64,000 bases of DNA from CAYVFC01 sp964450715 (GTDB lineage Bacteria > Myxococcota_A > Polyangia > Polyangiales > JAFGIB01), in the NCBI GenBank assembly GCA_964450715.1, contig CAYVFC010000009.1:34021-98020 (forward strand), given 5' to 3'. The stretch's first letter is position 1, and each line of letters opens with the position of its first letter. The position numbers and the translations under genes were made by a program. A model generated the notes under the pieces. The model had not been told where the DNA came from, did no database searches, and saw only the letters and a list, made by a program, of their open reading frames with translations. This document shows, one piece after another, positions 25,334-34,994 of the stretch.

Positions 25334-25843
25334 GTGCAATTCGATGGCCACCCTATTCGTTTACTCGCCGTTGTTTCGGCGGTTGCCGCGATGCTGAGCT
25401 GTGGCAGCGAGCACACGACCTACGAGGCCGGCTCGCGCTTGGACGCTTCCAGCGAGAACGACCCCGAGATCATGCCTGATGGCGGGACTGTGGCGACTTT
25501 TTCCTGTGACGGCGAAACAGGCGTCGTCGTGAGCGGAGCGGTGAGGTTCGAGGGCCAAGTGCCCGAGGGGGCACGTCTCTGGCTCTACTGGACTGCACCG
25601 GAGGGCGGCATTCCGCCCTGCTCGATGGAGATAACGCCTGTCGGTTTCCCGGCGGAGTTCCGGTTCGAGAACGTTCCCCCGGATAAGGGGTGGCTGCTCG
25701 TCGCGTTCATCGACGTGGACGGCGGCTTTCCCCCCATTCCCGGGGCGAACGACTACCAGCTCGAGGTGCCGGCCGACCAGCTCGACCTTTCCCAGGATAA
25801 TACGGAGCTCGACTTGACCATCCCGACCACGCCCTTGCCATGA
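25334..25843 (+). CDS. Small exported lipoprotein, unknown function
   Basis: A 169-residue protein from GTG 25334, preceded by GAGGAG at good spacing. A hydrophobic leader ends in lipobox AMLSC with Cys near residue 23, then an Asp/Glu-rich stretch and a beta-rich domain with motifs such as VSGAVRFEGQVPEGARLWLYW and VAFIDVDGGFPP, suggesting a small Ig-like or carboxypeptidase-regulatory-like fold. It overlaps the TonB-receptor start (ATGA), so it is probably the surface or periplasmic partner of that receptor, as HmuY-type or BtuG-type lipoproteins are of theirs. No sequence kinship to those was seen. Confidence 0.75.
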   Translation: MQFDGHPIRLLAVVSAVAAMLSCGSEHTTYEAGSRLDASSENDPEIMPDGGTVATFSCDGETGVVVSGAVRFEGQVPEGARLWLYWTAPEGGIPPCSMEITPVGFPAEFRFENVPPDKGWLLVAFIDVDGGFPPIPGANDYQLEVPADQLDLSQDNTELDLTIPTTPLP

Positions 25844-28206
25844 GGCGGCTGGTTTCTGGAAGGGTATCGCGTCACGCCCGGTGTCGCGGTGCGTTGGTCG
25901 TGGCTTGCTTCGCGGTTCTGGGCGCGGCCTCGCTACCGGTCTTGGCGGAGCCCGAGAGCCGGCCGTCATCCGCACCATCGGTGCCGGCGAGTCCGGCCGA
26001 AACCGGGATTCCGCTTGCGGAGCCGGGTAGCGCTGCAGAGCCTGACGCGGCCGTGCCGGAGATCGACGCCGGAACTCGAGCCCCCAAGGAGGATGCGGGA
26101 ATCGCTGTTGCGCCGGACGCTGCGACCGCACCGGAGAGCGACGCCGGGACCGCGGCCTCTTCCGGGGAACCAGCAACCGCGGCCGAGCCCGAGGCGGCTG
26201 CGGATCAGGCGGGTCGGCCCTCTGACAAGGGAGCGTCCTCGAACGCGGAGGCGGTGGCAGAATTCGACGCCGGATCCACGGACGAGCCGCTGCATTTCGA
26301 GGTCGTCGCGACCGTCACGCGCTTCGATACTGCCGCGGGAAACGTGCCGGCCACGGTGTCGGTCGTCGACTCGGAGCAGGCCGCAGCGCGTCCGGCGAAC
26401 AACGCCGACGACCTGCTCCGCTCCCAGGCCGCGATCACCGGCCAGCGTTACCAGGGTATCGGCAACGCCTACCCGCATATTCTCACCGTGCGCGGGATTC
26501 GAGGCTCGGACCGCCTGCTCGTACTGCTCGACGGGCAGCCCATCAACAACTCGCTCAACGGTTACCCCAACCTCAATCTGTTGCCCGTCGATCGTATCCA
26601 TCGGATCGAATTCGTACGAGGGCCTTTCTCCGCGCTGTACGGCTCTCGCGCCATGGCCGGGGTCGTGAACGTGATCACCGAGCGCGGGTCCCTGGATCCC
26701 GGGATTCGCCTGCGGTCGGGCGTCGGTCCCCACGGCGCAGCGGTTATCGGGACGTCCGCGGCCGACGTACACGGGCCGGTCGAATACGTGCTGTCCTACG
26801 AAAACCGAGAAGCGGACAACTACCTGGGCAACGGCTCGGAGCCGAATGTCGACTATCAACACCACCGCACGCACGCCCGGATCGATCTGTTCCGGCACAA
26901 GTCGGCGTCGGCCACCATCACCGGCGGGCTCTACCGTTCGGACATGGGCTTCAACCAGTACGTCGATCTACTGGACACGCCCGGACTGGAGTTCCGGCTG
27001 CGCAACGAGGGCCGTAGCGGGATGGACGACGCCTGGGGCCAGCTCGGGTTTTCGTGGCGAGCGGCTCCGGCCTTGGAGGTGCGTCTGGCCGGCAGTATTC
27101 TCGAGCATCAGCAGCGCTTTCATTCGACACCGGTCATGCTCGAGGGGTCGTTGCCGTCGGGTTACGAATACTCGCCGGAGCGGGTGGAGAGCGAAGCCGT
27201 GGCGTACCGGGCCGAGGCGCTGGCCCGTTGGTGGGCCGCCGAATGGCTGGCGTTCGTGGTAGGGAGCGACGTGGTTCGAGACACCGGAGACTGGCGAACC
27301 TTTGATCTGAACGAGGATTTTCTGAAGACCGGAATGGACGCGGGCGTCACGACGACGGCGGGCTACGGGCAGGCCGAGGCGACGCTGTTCGACGATCGCT
27401 TCCGTCTGATAGCCGGTGCGCGCGTCGATAACCACACGACCTTCGGAACCGCGGCGTCGCCCAAGATCGGCCTATCGAGCGAGCTGTTTCCAGGAACCGT
27501 CGTACGCACCAGTTTCGGAAGGGCTTTTCGTTCGCCCTCGCTGACCGAGCTCTACCAGCCGGCGTGGCAGCGGATACCGCCCTACCAGACGGTGGGGAAC
27601 GAAGCGCTCCGACCGGAGTCCCTCTACATGGCGGATCTCGGCCTGGAGCAGCGTATCGGGCCTCACGTCAAGGCGCGCGCCACCGGTTTCTGTGGCTACG
27701 GCCACGATCTCATCTCGCTCCGGCTTCAGTCCGACAACAAGGAGCGCTATATCAACCAAGACCGCATTCGCACCGCCGGGGTCGAGATCGAGACCATGAT
27801 CGACGCCGGAGAGCACCTGCGCTTGCTGCCGAGCTACGTGTACACCTACAGCGAGAATGCGGAGACGAAAAAGCCGCTCGATTATGTGCCGGCGCATGTC
27901 GGTGGCTTGACCGTCATGGGTCGCGTTCCGGCGGGAAAGACGCACTTCGAGGGTGCGCTCGACGCGCGTTTCGTGGGTCCGAGGGAGTATGCGCAGGCTC
28001 GCGATCCAGACGTCCGCAAGGAGCTCGAGGCATATGCGCTGGCGAACCTGCGGTTGCAGTGGGTATGGCCTTCGGTGGCGGTCTTCGCCGATGCCTATAA
28101 CCTCTGGAACGCGCGCTACCACGAGAATGAAGGCATCCTGGCCCCGCGATTCCTCTTTCTCGCGGGCCTGAGGCTCGATGCCCGTTGGCCCTGGCGAGGC
28201 GAGTGA
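25840..28206 (+). CDS. TonB-dependent outer-membrane receptor (BtuB-like)
   Basis: A 788-residue protein: signal peptide to about residue 36, a low-complexity Pro/Ala/Glu/Asp-Ala-Gly linker to about 145, a plug domain (VTVRGIRGSDRLLVLLDGQPIN, VDRIHRIEFVRGPFSALYGSRAMAGVVNVIT) and a beta-barrel ending with a C-terminal region rich in aromatics. The plug resembles BtuB and other small siderophore/vitamin receptors. It is translationally coupled to the lipoprotein before it and to the chelatase ATPase gene after it (TGATG). This placement ties an outer-membrane uptake step to a chelatase, as in Hmu-type haem operons. The ligand may be a corrinoid, haem-like tetrapyrrole or metallophore. Confidence 0.9.
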   Translation: MRRLVSGRVSRHARCRGALVVACFAVLGAASLPVLAEPESRPSSAPSVPASPAETGIPLAEPGSAAEPDAAVPEIDAGTRAPKEDAGIAVAPDAATAPESDAGTAASSGEPATAAEPEAAADQAGRPSDKGASSNAEAVAEFDAGSTDEPLHFEVVATVTRFDTAAGNVPATVSVVDSEQAAARPANNADDLLRSQAAITGQRYQGIGNAYPHILTVRGIRGSDRLLVLLDGQPINNSLNGYPNLNLLPVDRIHRIEFVRGPFSALYGSRAMAGVVNVITERGSLDPGIRLRSGVGPHGAAVIGTSAADVHGPVEYVLSYENREADNYLGNGSEPNVDYQHHRTHARIDLFRHKSASATITGGLYRSDMGFNQYVDLLDTPGLEFRLRNEGRSGMDDAWGQLGFSWRAAPALEVRLAGSILEHQQRFHSTPVMLEGSLPSGYEYSPERVESEAVAYRAEALARWWAAEWLAFVVGSDVVRDTGDWRTFDLNEDFLKTGMDAGVTTTAGYGQAEATLFDDRFRLIAGARVDNHTTFGTAASPKIGLSSELFPGTVVRTSFGRAFRSPSLTELYQPAWQRIPPYQTVGNEALRPESLYMADLGLEQRIGPHVKARATGFCGYGHDLISLRLQSDNKERYINQDRIRTAGVEIETMIDAGEHLRLLPSYVYTYSENAETKKPLDYVPAHVGGLTVMGRVPAGKTHFEGALDARFVGPREYAQARDPDVRKELEAYALANLRLQWVWPSVAVFADAYNLWNARYHENEGILAPRFLFLAGLRLDARWPWRGE

Positions 28207-30107
28207 TGCATCACCTTCACAAACACCATTTTCCCTTCACGGCGATCGTCGGTCAGGATCGGCTCTGCCTGGCGCTGGTTCTGAACGCGATCAATCCGCG
28301 CATCGGCGGGGTGCTCATCCGCGGCCACAAGGGAACCGCCAAATCCACCGCGGCTCGCGGGCTGGCCGAGGTGCTGCCCGAGATCGAGGTGGTCGAAGGC
28401 TGTCCCTACCACTGCCATCCGACCGATATCCGCTGGATGTGCGATGGCTGCGCCGGGCGCTTCGAAGCCGGCGAGGCGTTGCCGGCGAAACGGCGGCGCG
28501 TGCCGTTCGTCACGCTGCCGCTCGGCGCCACCGAGGACCGCGTGGTCGGCTCCATCGATGTGAGCGCCGCGCTTCGATCCGGTCGCGTGGATCTGAAGCC
28601 CGGGCTGCTGGCCGAGGCCAACCGCGGCATCCTCTACGTCGATGAGGTCAACCTGCTCGACGACCATCTCGTGAACCTCCTGCTCGACGCCGCCGCCATG
28701 GGCCGCAACGTGGTGGAGCGCGAAGGGCTTTCGGCGGTCCACCCGGCACGCTTCGTCCTGGTTGGAACGATGAACCCGGAAGAGGGGGAGCTTCGACCGC
28801 AGCTGATCGATCGTTTTGGCATCGCAGTCGAAGTTGAAGGTTTGCTCGACATCGAGGCTCGCATCGAGATCCTCGCCCGCATCGCCGAGTTCGATTGCGC
28901 GGCCGAGGCATTTGCCGCGCGTTTCGCCCGGTCGCAGACCGAGCTGGGAGAGCGTATCGAGGCGGCGACGGCCAGGCTCGAGCGAGTACAGGTGGACCGA
29001 ACCGTGCTGAGGGCCGCTGCGGGGCGCGCTCTGGATGCGGGCGTCGACGGCCACCGCGCGGATCTAACCATGGTCAAGGTCGCCGTGACGCTATGCGCCT
29101 GGCACGATGCCGAGTCGGTGACCGAAGCCCATCTGGACGAGGCAGCAACGCTCGTGCTGCCACACCGTTTGCGTCGCCGCCCCTTCGAGCGAAGACGGCC
29201 GTCGGAACCGCCCCCATCCGGTCACCCCGGGCCGGCGGCCGGCAAGGACGAGGATCGCGGCGATAGCAGCGCTTCGTCCCCTTCACCGCCGAGGCAAGAG
29301 CCCCCCGTGGTGAGTCCGAATGACCTGGGCCTTCCCGAACCGCGGGCCGAAGGACATCGAGAAGGAAAGGGAGCGCACGGCGCGAACGACTCGCGAGGCA
29401 AGCACCTCGGTGTTCGTCCACTGCGCCAGGACACGGAGCCGGTGGACGTGACGGCGACGCTGCTGTCGGCGGCGGTTCGGCAAGGACCGACCCGGAAGCG
29501 TCCGGTGCCGGATGTCTCGAAAACGGATCTACGAACCGCCCGGGTTTCCTCGCTCTGCCGCAGGGCCATCTGTTTCGTGGTGGATGCCAGCGGCTCCATG
29601 GCGGCGCAAGGCCGGCTGGACGCGGCGCGAGTAGCGGCTCGCAAGCTGCTCGAAGAAAGTTATCAAAGCCGCCATCTGGTGAGCCTCGTTGTGGCGTCCG
29701 GCCAGGACGCGCGGGTGGGCGTCGAGCTGACCCGGGACGCAGAGTCGGTAGAGCGGGTCGTCACCGGGACAAAGCCGGGCGGAAAGACGCCTCTCGCCCA
29801 TGCCCTGGCGCTGGCCAGGGCCGAGCTGGTGCGCGCCAAGGGCAAGGGGTTTGCGCCTACCCTGGTGCTGCTCACCGACGGACGAGCCAATGTCCCGCTG
29901 CAGCCCGGGGGCGACGCCATTGCCGACGCCCTCACCGTCGCGGCCGCGCTGGCCGAGACCGGTTGTGACGCCCTGGTCGTCGATACCGAGAACGACTTCG
30001 TCAACCTTGGCGTGGGTCGCGACCTGGCCGAACACCTGGGGGCCGAGTACATGCAGTGCGAGAAGCCCGCGGCCGAAAACATCGTCGACTGGGTGCAGGG
30101 AATTTAG
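28206..30107 (+). CDS. Chelatase AAA+/VWA subunit (ChlI-ChlD-type fusion), second copy
   Basis: A 633-residue protein from ATG 28206, which overlaps the receptor stop. The N-terminus has five histidines in residues 2-8. AAA+ motifs are Walker A GHKGTAKST (40-48) and ILYVDEVNLLDDH. Four cysteines at 66, 70, 79 and 82 match the cluster in the ChlI-like protein at 7.3 kb. After a Pro/Ser/Gly-rich linker comes a VWA domain with DASGSMA at 460 and LVLLTDGRAN. It combines both motor subunits in one chain and precedes its CobN-like partner by two bases. It keeps the Cys cluster that the first fusion (5.3 kb) lacks, so the two fusions are not equivalent. Confidence 0.9.
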   Translation: MHHLHKHHFPFTAIVGQDRLCLALVLNAINPRIGGVLIRGHKGTAKSTAARGLAEVLPEIEVVEGCPYHCHPTDIRWMCDGCAGRFEAGEALPAKRRRVPFVTLPLGATEDRVVGSIDVSAALRSGRVDLKPGLLAEANRGILYVDEVNLLDDHLVNLLLDAAAMGRNVVEREGLSAVHPARFVLVGTMNPEEGELRPQLIDRFGIAVEVEGLLDIEARIEILARIAEFDCAAEAFAARFARSQTELGERIEAATARLERVQVDRTVLRAAAGRALDAGVDGHRADLTMVKVAVTLCAWHDAESVTEAHLDEAATLVLPHRLRRRPFERRRPSEPPPSGHPGPAAGKDEDRGDSSASSPSPPRQEPPVVSPNDLGLPEPRAEGHREGKGAHGANDSRGKHLGVRPLRQDTEPVDVTATLLSAAVRQGPTRKRPVPDVSKTDLRTARVSSLCRRAICFVVDASGSMAAQGRLDAARVAARKLLEESYQSRHLVSLVVASGQDARVGVELTRDAESVERVVTGTKPGGKTPLAHALALARAELVRAKGKGFAPTLVLLTDGRANVPLQPGGDAIADALTVAAALAETGCDALVVDTENDFVNLGVGRDLAEHLGAEYMQCEKPAAENIVDWVQGI

Positions 30108-30109
30108 GG

Positions 30110-33100
30110 ATGGCCGTACGACTGCTCTTCATCTCGCCGGGCAACAGCCTGTGCCATGTCGGCCCGGCGCTCCCGCGCATCGCCTCCGAGCAAGGCGTCG
30201 AGGTGGAGGTACGCGGCCTGCTCGCCTACCAGATCAGCGAGGGGTTGGTCGGCGCGGAGGAGGTCGACCGGCTGGTCGAATGGGCGAATATCGTCCTGTT
30301 CGATATCCGCGACGGCCGGGAGCTCGCGGCACAGCTCCGCACCTGGCGCGATGCCGATTCGCACAAGACCTTCATCCCGCTGATGGGCGGCTCCAGCGAT
30401 GTCATGGGGCTATGCCGCATGGGATCGTTCAACTTCGACCGCATCCTCAAGCGAGGGCGGCGCGGCGGCTCTGTGAACTTCCGGCGCATCGAGCAGATCT
30501 CCGCGCTCATCGACAAGCTGGGCGGGATCCTCCCCATCGGCGCACTCGGCCACGCGCGCAACTGGGTCCGCGTGGTGAGGTACTGGACCGCCGGCGGAGC
30601 AACGAACATCGAGAACCTGCTTCGGTTGGTGCTCCGGGAGTACGGCGGCGGGCGCGGGCCGCGTCCAGGTCCGCCGGTCGAGCGCCCGGTCCATCGGGTC
30701 GAATCCGCGCTCGACCAGAAGGCCTTCGCATCCGTCGAGGCGTACATCAAGGCGCATCCCGTCGACAGCGCGCTGCCGACGATAGCGCTCCTCTACTACG
30801 GCGGCCTGCACCACGAGGCCGCGGTGGTGGGCGCCGAGGCCATCGAGCGAAGGCTCGCCGGTCGAGCCAACGTCCTGCCCATTGCCACCGATGGCGTGCG
30901 CAGTCTCGAAGCCGTGGAGCGCTTTCTCTGCGCTGCCGGCTCTCCGCGCATCGACGCGCTGGTAAACCTGATGTGGTTCCGCCTCAACGGTGGACCCCTG
31001 GGAGGGGATCCGGAGGCCACCCAGCAAGTCCTGCAGCAGCTCGATGTGCCCTACGTCGTCCCCGTGACCCTGTACGGCAGGGAGCTTCGGACCTGGTCGG
31101 AAAGCGCGCAGGGTCTCAGCCCGGTCGAGACCTACGCTACCGTGGTGCTGCCCGAGCTCGACGGCGCCACCGGCCCGGTTCCCGTCTTCGCCGTGGAACG
31201 GAGCCTGGTCGGGGGCCTGCAGGTGACCCAGGCAGTGGCCCTGGAAGACCGGGTGGCCAGGATGTGCGGGCGGCTGCTGCGGTGGATCGAGCTTCGCCGC
31301 ACGCCTCGCTTCGAGCGACGGCTGGCATTCATCGCCTATGACTATCCGCCCGGACCGGCAAGCGCGGGCAACGCCAGCTACCTCGACGTGTCGCGCAGCC
31401 TTTCCGACATTCTCGCCCGGCTGTCCCGGGAGGGATACGACGTCGGCGACGGCAGCGCCGATCCCCTGGGAGAGCTGCTGGCCCGCGGAATGGAAAACGC
31501 AAATCAGGAGGGCGAGTGGCGCGGCGAGCGGCTGCCTATCGAGCAGTATCGGCGCGCCTGGAACGAGATGCCGGCCGCCTGCCGCAGGGAGGTGGAAGGA
31601 GCGTTCGGTCCCCCGCCGGGCGGGATACTGGTCGACGAGCAAGGCGTACGCTTGCCCGGGCGCTGGTTCGGCAAGGTGTTCGTCGGCCTTCAGCCCGCCA
31701 GGACCCAGCGCTGCCACGATCCCCGTCCGACCCATGATCGGGCCATGCCGCCGCACCACCAGTACCTCGCGTTCTACAGCTACCTGAGGCAGCAAGGCGT
31801 TCACGCCGTCGTGCACGTCGGGACCCACGGCACGGTCGAATTTTTACCCGGCAAGGAGCTCGGCCTGGGTGCCGATTGCTTCCCCGACTTCATGCAAGCG
31901 GACACGCCCCAGCTTTACGTCTACACGCTCGCGAACCCGTCCGAGAGCACGCTCGCCCGCCGTCGCTGGCAGGCGTCGCTTGTCAGCCATCACACGCCCG
32001 ATCTGATCCCCGCCGGTCTGCATGGAGAATACCAGCAGATCCTCGACCAGCTCGAGCGCAGCCGCGACCCTGCCGTGGGCGAAGCTCACCGCGCTGCCAT
32101 CGCGGCGGAGGCGCTGGCCAGGGCCGAGGGGCTGGGGCTTTCGGTTGACGATGTTGACGCCCTGGAGGACGAGCTACGCGACCTGCAGCACGCGGCGATC
32201 CCGGATGGGCTCCACGTTTTCGGAAAGGGCAAGGACGGCCGGTCGTTGCGTCGGTACCTGATACAACTCGCGCGCCGGCCCATCGCGGGCGCGGCGCTCG
32301 AGGAGCTGGCAAGCACGAGCGATTCTTCGAACGCGCTCGAGGAGTGGATCGATGCGTTCATCCGTGGGGGCGCGCTTCCGGAGGCGCTTCGCCGCCGGCT
32401 CGACCGAAGCGTTGCCGACGATCTCGAGCGCACGCTGCAGGGGCTTGCGGCGGACTTCATCACCGAGGGCGAGATGGAGGGATTGCTGCGCGGTCTCGAC
32501 GGACGGTTCCTGCCGCCCGGGCTCATGGGCGATCCGCTTCGCTCGCCTGCCGTGTACCCCACCGGACGCAACGGCTGCAGCTTCGATCCCACGCGCATAC
32601 CGCACGCGGATGCCATCGAGCGGGGAGCCTCGCTCGGCCGTGCGCTGGTCGAGCGCGGGACGCGAGAAGCCGGCGCATCGCCCCGCACAGTGGGGCTCAT
32701 CCTCTGGGGCTTCGAGACTGCTCGCTCGGGCGGCGAGACCATCGGTCAACTGCTCTACCTGGTGGGCGCCAGGTTGCGCGACGCTCCCGGCTGGCTGCCG
32801 AGCTTCGAGCCCATCCCGCTTGCCGAGCTCGATCGGCCGAGGGTGGACGTACACCTGATGATGTGCGGCTTCTTCCGCGACATGTTCCCGACTTTGGTAC
32901 GCGACCTGGATCGGTTGCTGCGCGGTATCGCCGCTCTCGACGAGCCGGCGGAGAGCAATCCCTTGCGCGCCAACACCGAGGCGCTTTGCGAGGAAGTCGG
33001 GGCCGAGCTTGCCGGCGCTCGTATCTTCGGCCCGCGACCGGGCGAGTACGGCACCGGAATGCCCGACCACGTCGACCAGTCGGCATGGGGCGAGGGGGCG

Positions 33101-33727
33101 GACCTCGGCCGGGTGTTCGCGGACGCCATGGGACATGCCTACGGCGCCAACATGCACGGCGCCACCGCCCCGGCGGCTTTCAACGCACTGCTGGAACGTA
33201 CCCAGGTCGTGGCGCAGATCATCGACGGCGAGGAGTACAAGATCGGAGACCTCGACCACTACTACGAGTTCCTGGGGGGCGCGACTCGCGCGGTGACGAA
33301 CGCGCGAGGCGAGGCTCCCCGCTGTCTGGTGGGAGACTCGGCCCGGGCCAGACCCCGCATCGAGGAAGCCGGCGAGGAGCTGCGGCGTTGCTCCACGACG
33401 CGGTTGCTGAATCCCCGCTGGATCGACGGCATGCTCGCCCACCAGCGCCACGGCGGCCGCCAGATAGAGGACCGCGTGACGAACCTGCTCGGACTGGGGG
33501 GTACCATCGGCGTGCCCTCCTTTCTCTTCGACCAGGTGTTCGAACGCTTCATCGCCGATGCAGAGCTTTTTCAGCGCCTGCGGGAGAACAATCCACACGC
33601 CGCCGCCGGAATTGCCCGGCGGCTGGGCGAGGCGAACCGCCGGCAGCTCTGGCATGCCACCGACGAACAGCTGCAGCTACTGAAGGAACGCTACCGGGCG
33701 CTCGAGGCCGAGCTCGAGGGCGACTGA
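30110..33727 (+). CDS. CobN-type chelatase large subunit, second full copy
   Basis: A 1,205-residue CobN/BchH-family protein from ATG 30110. Landmark segments are MPPHHQYLAFYSYL, VHVGTHGTVEFLPGKELGLG near residue 568, ANPSESTLARRRW and TRLLNPRWIDGML near the end. It is clearly diverged from the 16.6 kb copy. Within the invariant motif HVGKHGSLEW is HVGTHGTVEF here, so a Lys becomes Thr. Its operon brings an outer-membrane receptor, a lipoprotein, its own AAA+/VWA motor and an ECF importer. I infer handling of an imported metal complex. The known CobN relative HmuS in haem-uptake operons removes iron from haem, a useful precedent for reverse chelation. Confidence 0.9.
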   Translation: MAVRLLFISPGNSLCHVGPALPRIASEQGVEVEVRGLLAYQISEGLVGAEEVDRLVEWANIVLFDIRDGRELAAQLRTWRDADSHKTFIPLMGGSSDVMGLCRMGSFNFDRILKRGRRGGSVNFRRIEQISALIDKLGGILPIGALGHARNWVRVVRYWTAGGATNIENLLRLVLREYGGGRGPRPGPPVERPVHRVESALDQKAFASVEAYIKAHPVDSALPTIALLYYGGLHHEAAVVGAEAIERRLAGRANVLPIATDGVRSLEAVERFLCAAGSPRIDALVNLMWFRLNGGPLGGDPEATQQVLQQLDVPYVVPVTLYGRELRTWSESAQGLSPVETYATVVLPELDGATGPVPVFAVERSLVGGLQVTQAVALEDRVARMCGRLLRWIELRRTPRFERRLAFIAYDYPPGPASAGNASYLDVSRSLSDILARLSREGYDVGDGSADPLGELLARGMENANQEGEWRGERLPIEQYRRAWNEMPAACRREVEGAFGPPPGGILVDEQGVRLPGRWFGKVFVGLQPARTQRCHDPRPTHDRAMPPHHQYLAFYSYLRQQGVHAVVHVGTHGTVEFLPGKELGLGADCFPDFMQADTPQLYVYTLANPSESTLARRRWQASLVSHHTPDLIPAGLHGEYQQILDQLERSRDPAVGEAHRAAIAAEALARAEGLGLSVDDVDALEDELRDLQHAAIPDGLHVFGKGKDGRSLRRYLIQLARRPIAGAALEELASTSDSSNALEEWIDAFIRGGALPEALRRRLDRSVADDLERTLQGLAADFITEGEMEGLLRGLDGRFLPPGLMGDPLRSPAVYPTGRNGCSFDPTRIPHADAIERGASLGRALVERGTREAGASPRTVGLILWGFETARSGGETIGQLLYLVGARLRDAPGWLPSFEPIPLAELDRPRVDVHLMMCGFFRDMFPTLVRDLDRLLRGIAALDEPAESNPLRANTEALCEEVGAELAGARIFGPRPGEYGTGMPDHVDQSAWGEGADLGRVFADAMGHAYGANMHGATAPAAFNALLERTQVVAQIIDGEEYKIGDLDHYYEFLGGATRAVTNARGEAPRCLVGDSARARPRIEEAGEELRRCSTTRLLNPRWIDGMLAHQRHGGRQIEDRVTNLLGLGGTIGVPSFLFDQVFERFIADAELFQRLRENNPHAAAGIARRLGEANRRQLWHATDEQLQLLKERYRALEAELEGD

Positions 33728-33750
33728 GCTTCCGGCAAGGAAATACCGCC

Positions 33751-34299
33751 ATGTCATCCACGAGATTTACCACCCGCGATTTCGTATTTGCCGCCCTGGT
33801 GGTGGCCGCGCAGCTCGTCGTATCGAGCATCCTGATTCCCGTCACCTTGCCGCTGCGGATCCCGGGCCTGGCCAACGCGGTCAACGCGCCGTTCTCTTCC
33901 TGCCTGCTCGTCATCGGCCTCGCCCGCCTGCGACGGCCGGGCTCCCTGCTGCTCATGTCCTTGATCTACGCGTTGCTCTGCTTGCCGATCTCGCCCGTCA
34001 TCTTCTCCTTCATCCTGTGCGGCGGGCTGCTCGGTGAAGCGGTGGGAACGATCGGCTTCCGGGGCTACTGCAAACCGACAGCTCAGGTTTCGAGCGTGAT
34101 CGCCTACCAGGTGGGAATGTTTCCGGCAGCGATGCTCTTCAGTTTCCTCTTCACGCCCGACCGCTTCGTGAAGCCGGCGGCGTGGGCATGGCTGGCGGCC
34201 GAGGTCGCTATCATCGCAGCCACGCTGATCGGGGCGGTGGCGGGCGTCAAGATCGTCCGCGAGCTGGTACGCGCCGGAAAGCTCCGCCTGGAGGAATGA
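33751..34299 (+). CDS. ECF transporter S component (MptD/Trep_Strep-like)
   Basis: A 182-residue membrane protein with about five hydrophobic helices, starting at ATG 33751 behind AAGGAAA. Size, the charged N-terminal segment TTRDFVF and the Gly-rich ILCGGLLGEAVGTIGF segment fit small S components of the putative MptD/Trep_Strep type. The next two genes are the T component and double ATPase, with start/stop overlaps, so this is the substrate-specific unit of the second ECF importer. Unlike the 8.3 kb S-like protein it has no exported domain. Cobalt-specific CbiM/CbiN proteins look different, so a larger ligand is possible. Confidence 0.75.
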   Translation: MSSTRFTTRDFVFAALVVAAQLVVSSILIPVTLPLRIPGLANAVNAPFSSCLLVIGLARLRRPGSLLLMSLIYALLCLPISPVIFSFILCGGLLGEAVGTIGFRGYCKPTAQVSSVIAYQVGMFPAAMLFSFLFTPDRFVKPAAWAWLAAEVAIIAATLIGAVAGVKIVRELVRAGKLRLEE

Positions 34300-34994
34300 C
34301 CTTGTTACCGCCAGTATCCGCACGCCAGACCATCGTTCACCGGTTGCATCCGCTGACCAAGATAGGCTGCGCCACCGCGATCACGAGCCTGGCGCTGGCG
34401 CTGAACCGGCCGCAGGCCCTGGCGCTGCTATTCGCGGGTGTTGCCTGTGCCATGCTGCTCGGACGCGTGCGGATCGCCTCGCGCATGTTGCTGGCGATGC
34501 TGGCGATGTGCAGCGTGGTTGCGGCCGGCAGCCTCTGGGCCAGCGGCGATCCGCTCGAAGCCGCGCGCTACTCCTTGCGGCTGGCCGTGGTCCTCTGTAC
34601 CGTTCCTTTCGCCGCCAGCACGACGGCGCCGCAGGATCTCGTTCGCGGGCTGGCTCGACTGCGTCTGCCGCAGGGTCTGCTCATGGCGGTGCTGGTCGCC
34701 TGGCGCTTCTTTCCGATCATCGGCGGGCATGTCCGGGCGATCCGCGAGGCAACGCTGCTTCGAGGTCATGGCGGAATCGGCTCATGGCACCGCCATTTCA
34801 TGCTGCCGCTGGTCGCCATTACCATCGAGCACGCCGATCGCGTGGCGGTCGCCCTCGAGGGTCGTGGCTTCGATGCACAGGCGGAGCGTACCTGGTTTCG
34901 CGTCCCGACTTTGAGGTTCGCCGACGCGCTCTTCGCTCTGGCGACCGCGGCGGTGCTGGCAGCAGCCACGGTTCTGCAGTGGGGGCGATTGTGA
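34296..34994 (+). CDS. ECF transporter T component (EcfT/CbiQ family)
   Basis: A 232-residue membrane protein starting at ATG 34296, overlapping the S-component stop. It begins with the family segment RLHPLTKIG and carries the Arg-containing coupling motifs EATLLRGHG and ALEGRGFD near the C-terminal half. The EcfT protein couples the ATPase pair to the S component. The stop overlaps the GTG start of the ATPase gene (GTGA). Confidence 0.9.
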   Translation: MTLLPPVSARQTIVHRLHPLTKIGCATAITSLALALNRPQALALLFAGVACAMLLGRVRIASRMLLAMLAMCSVVAAGSLWASGDPLEAARYSLRLAVVLCTVPFAASTTAPQDLVRGLARLRLPQGLLMAVLVAWRFFPIIGGHVRAIREATLLRGHGGIGSWHRHFMLPLVAITIEHADRVAVALEGRGFDAQAERTWFRVPTLRFADALFALATAAVLAAATVLQWGRL

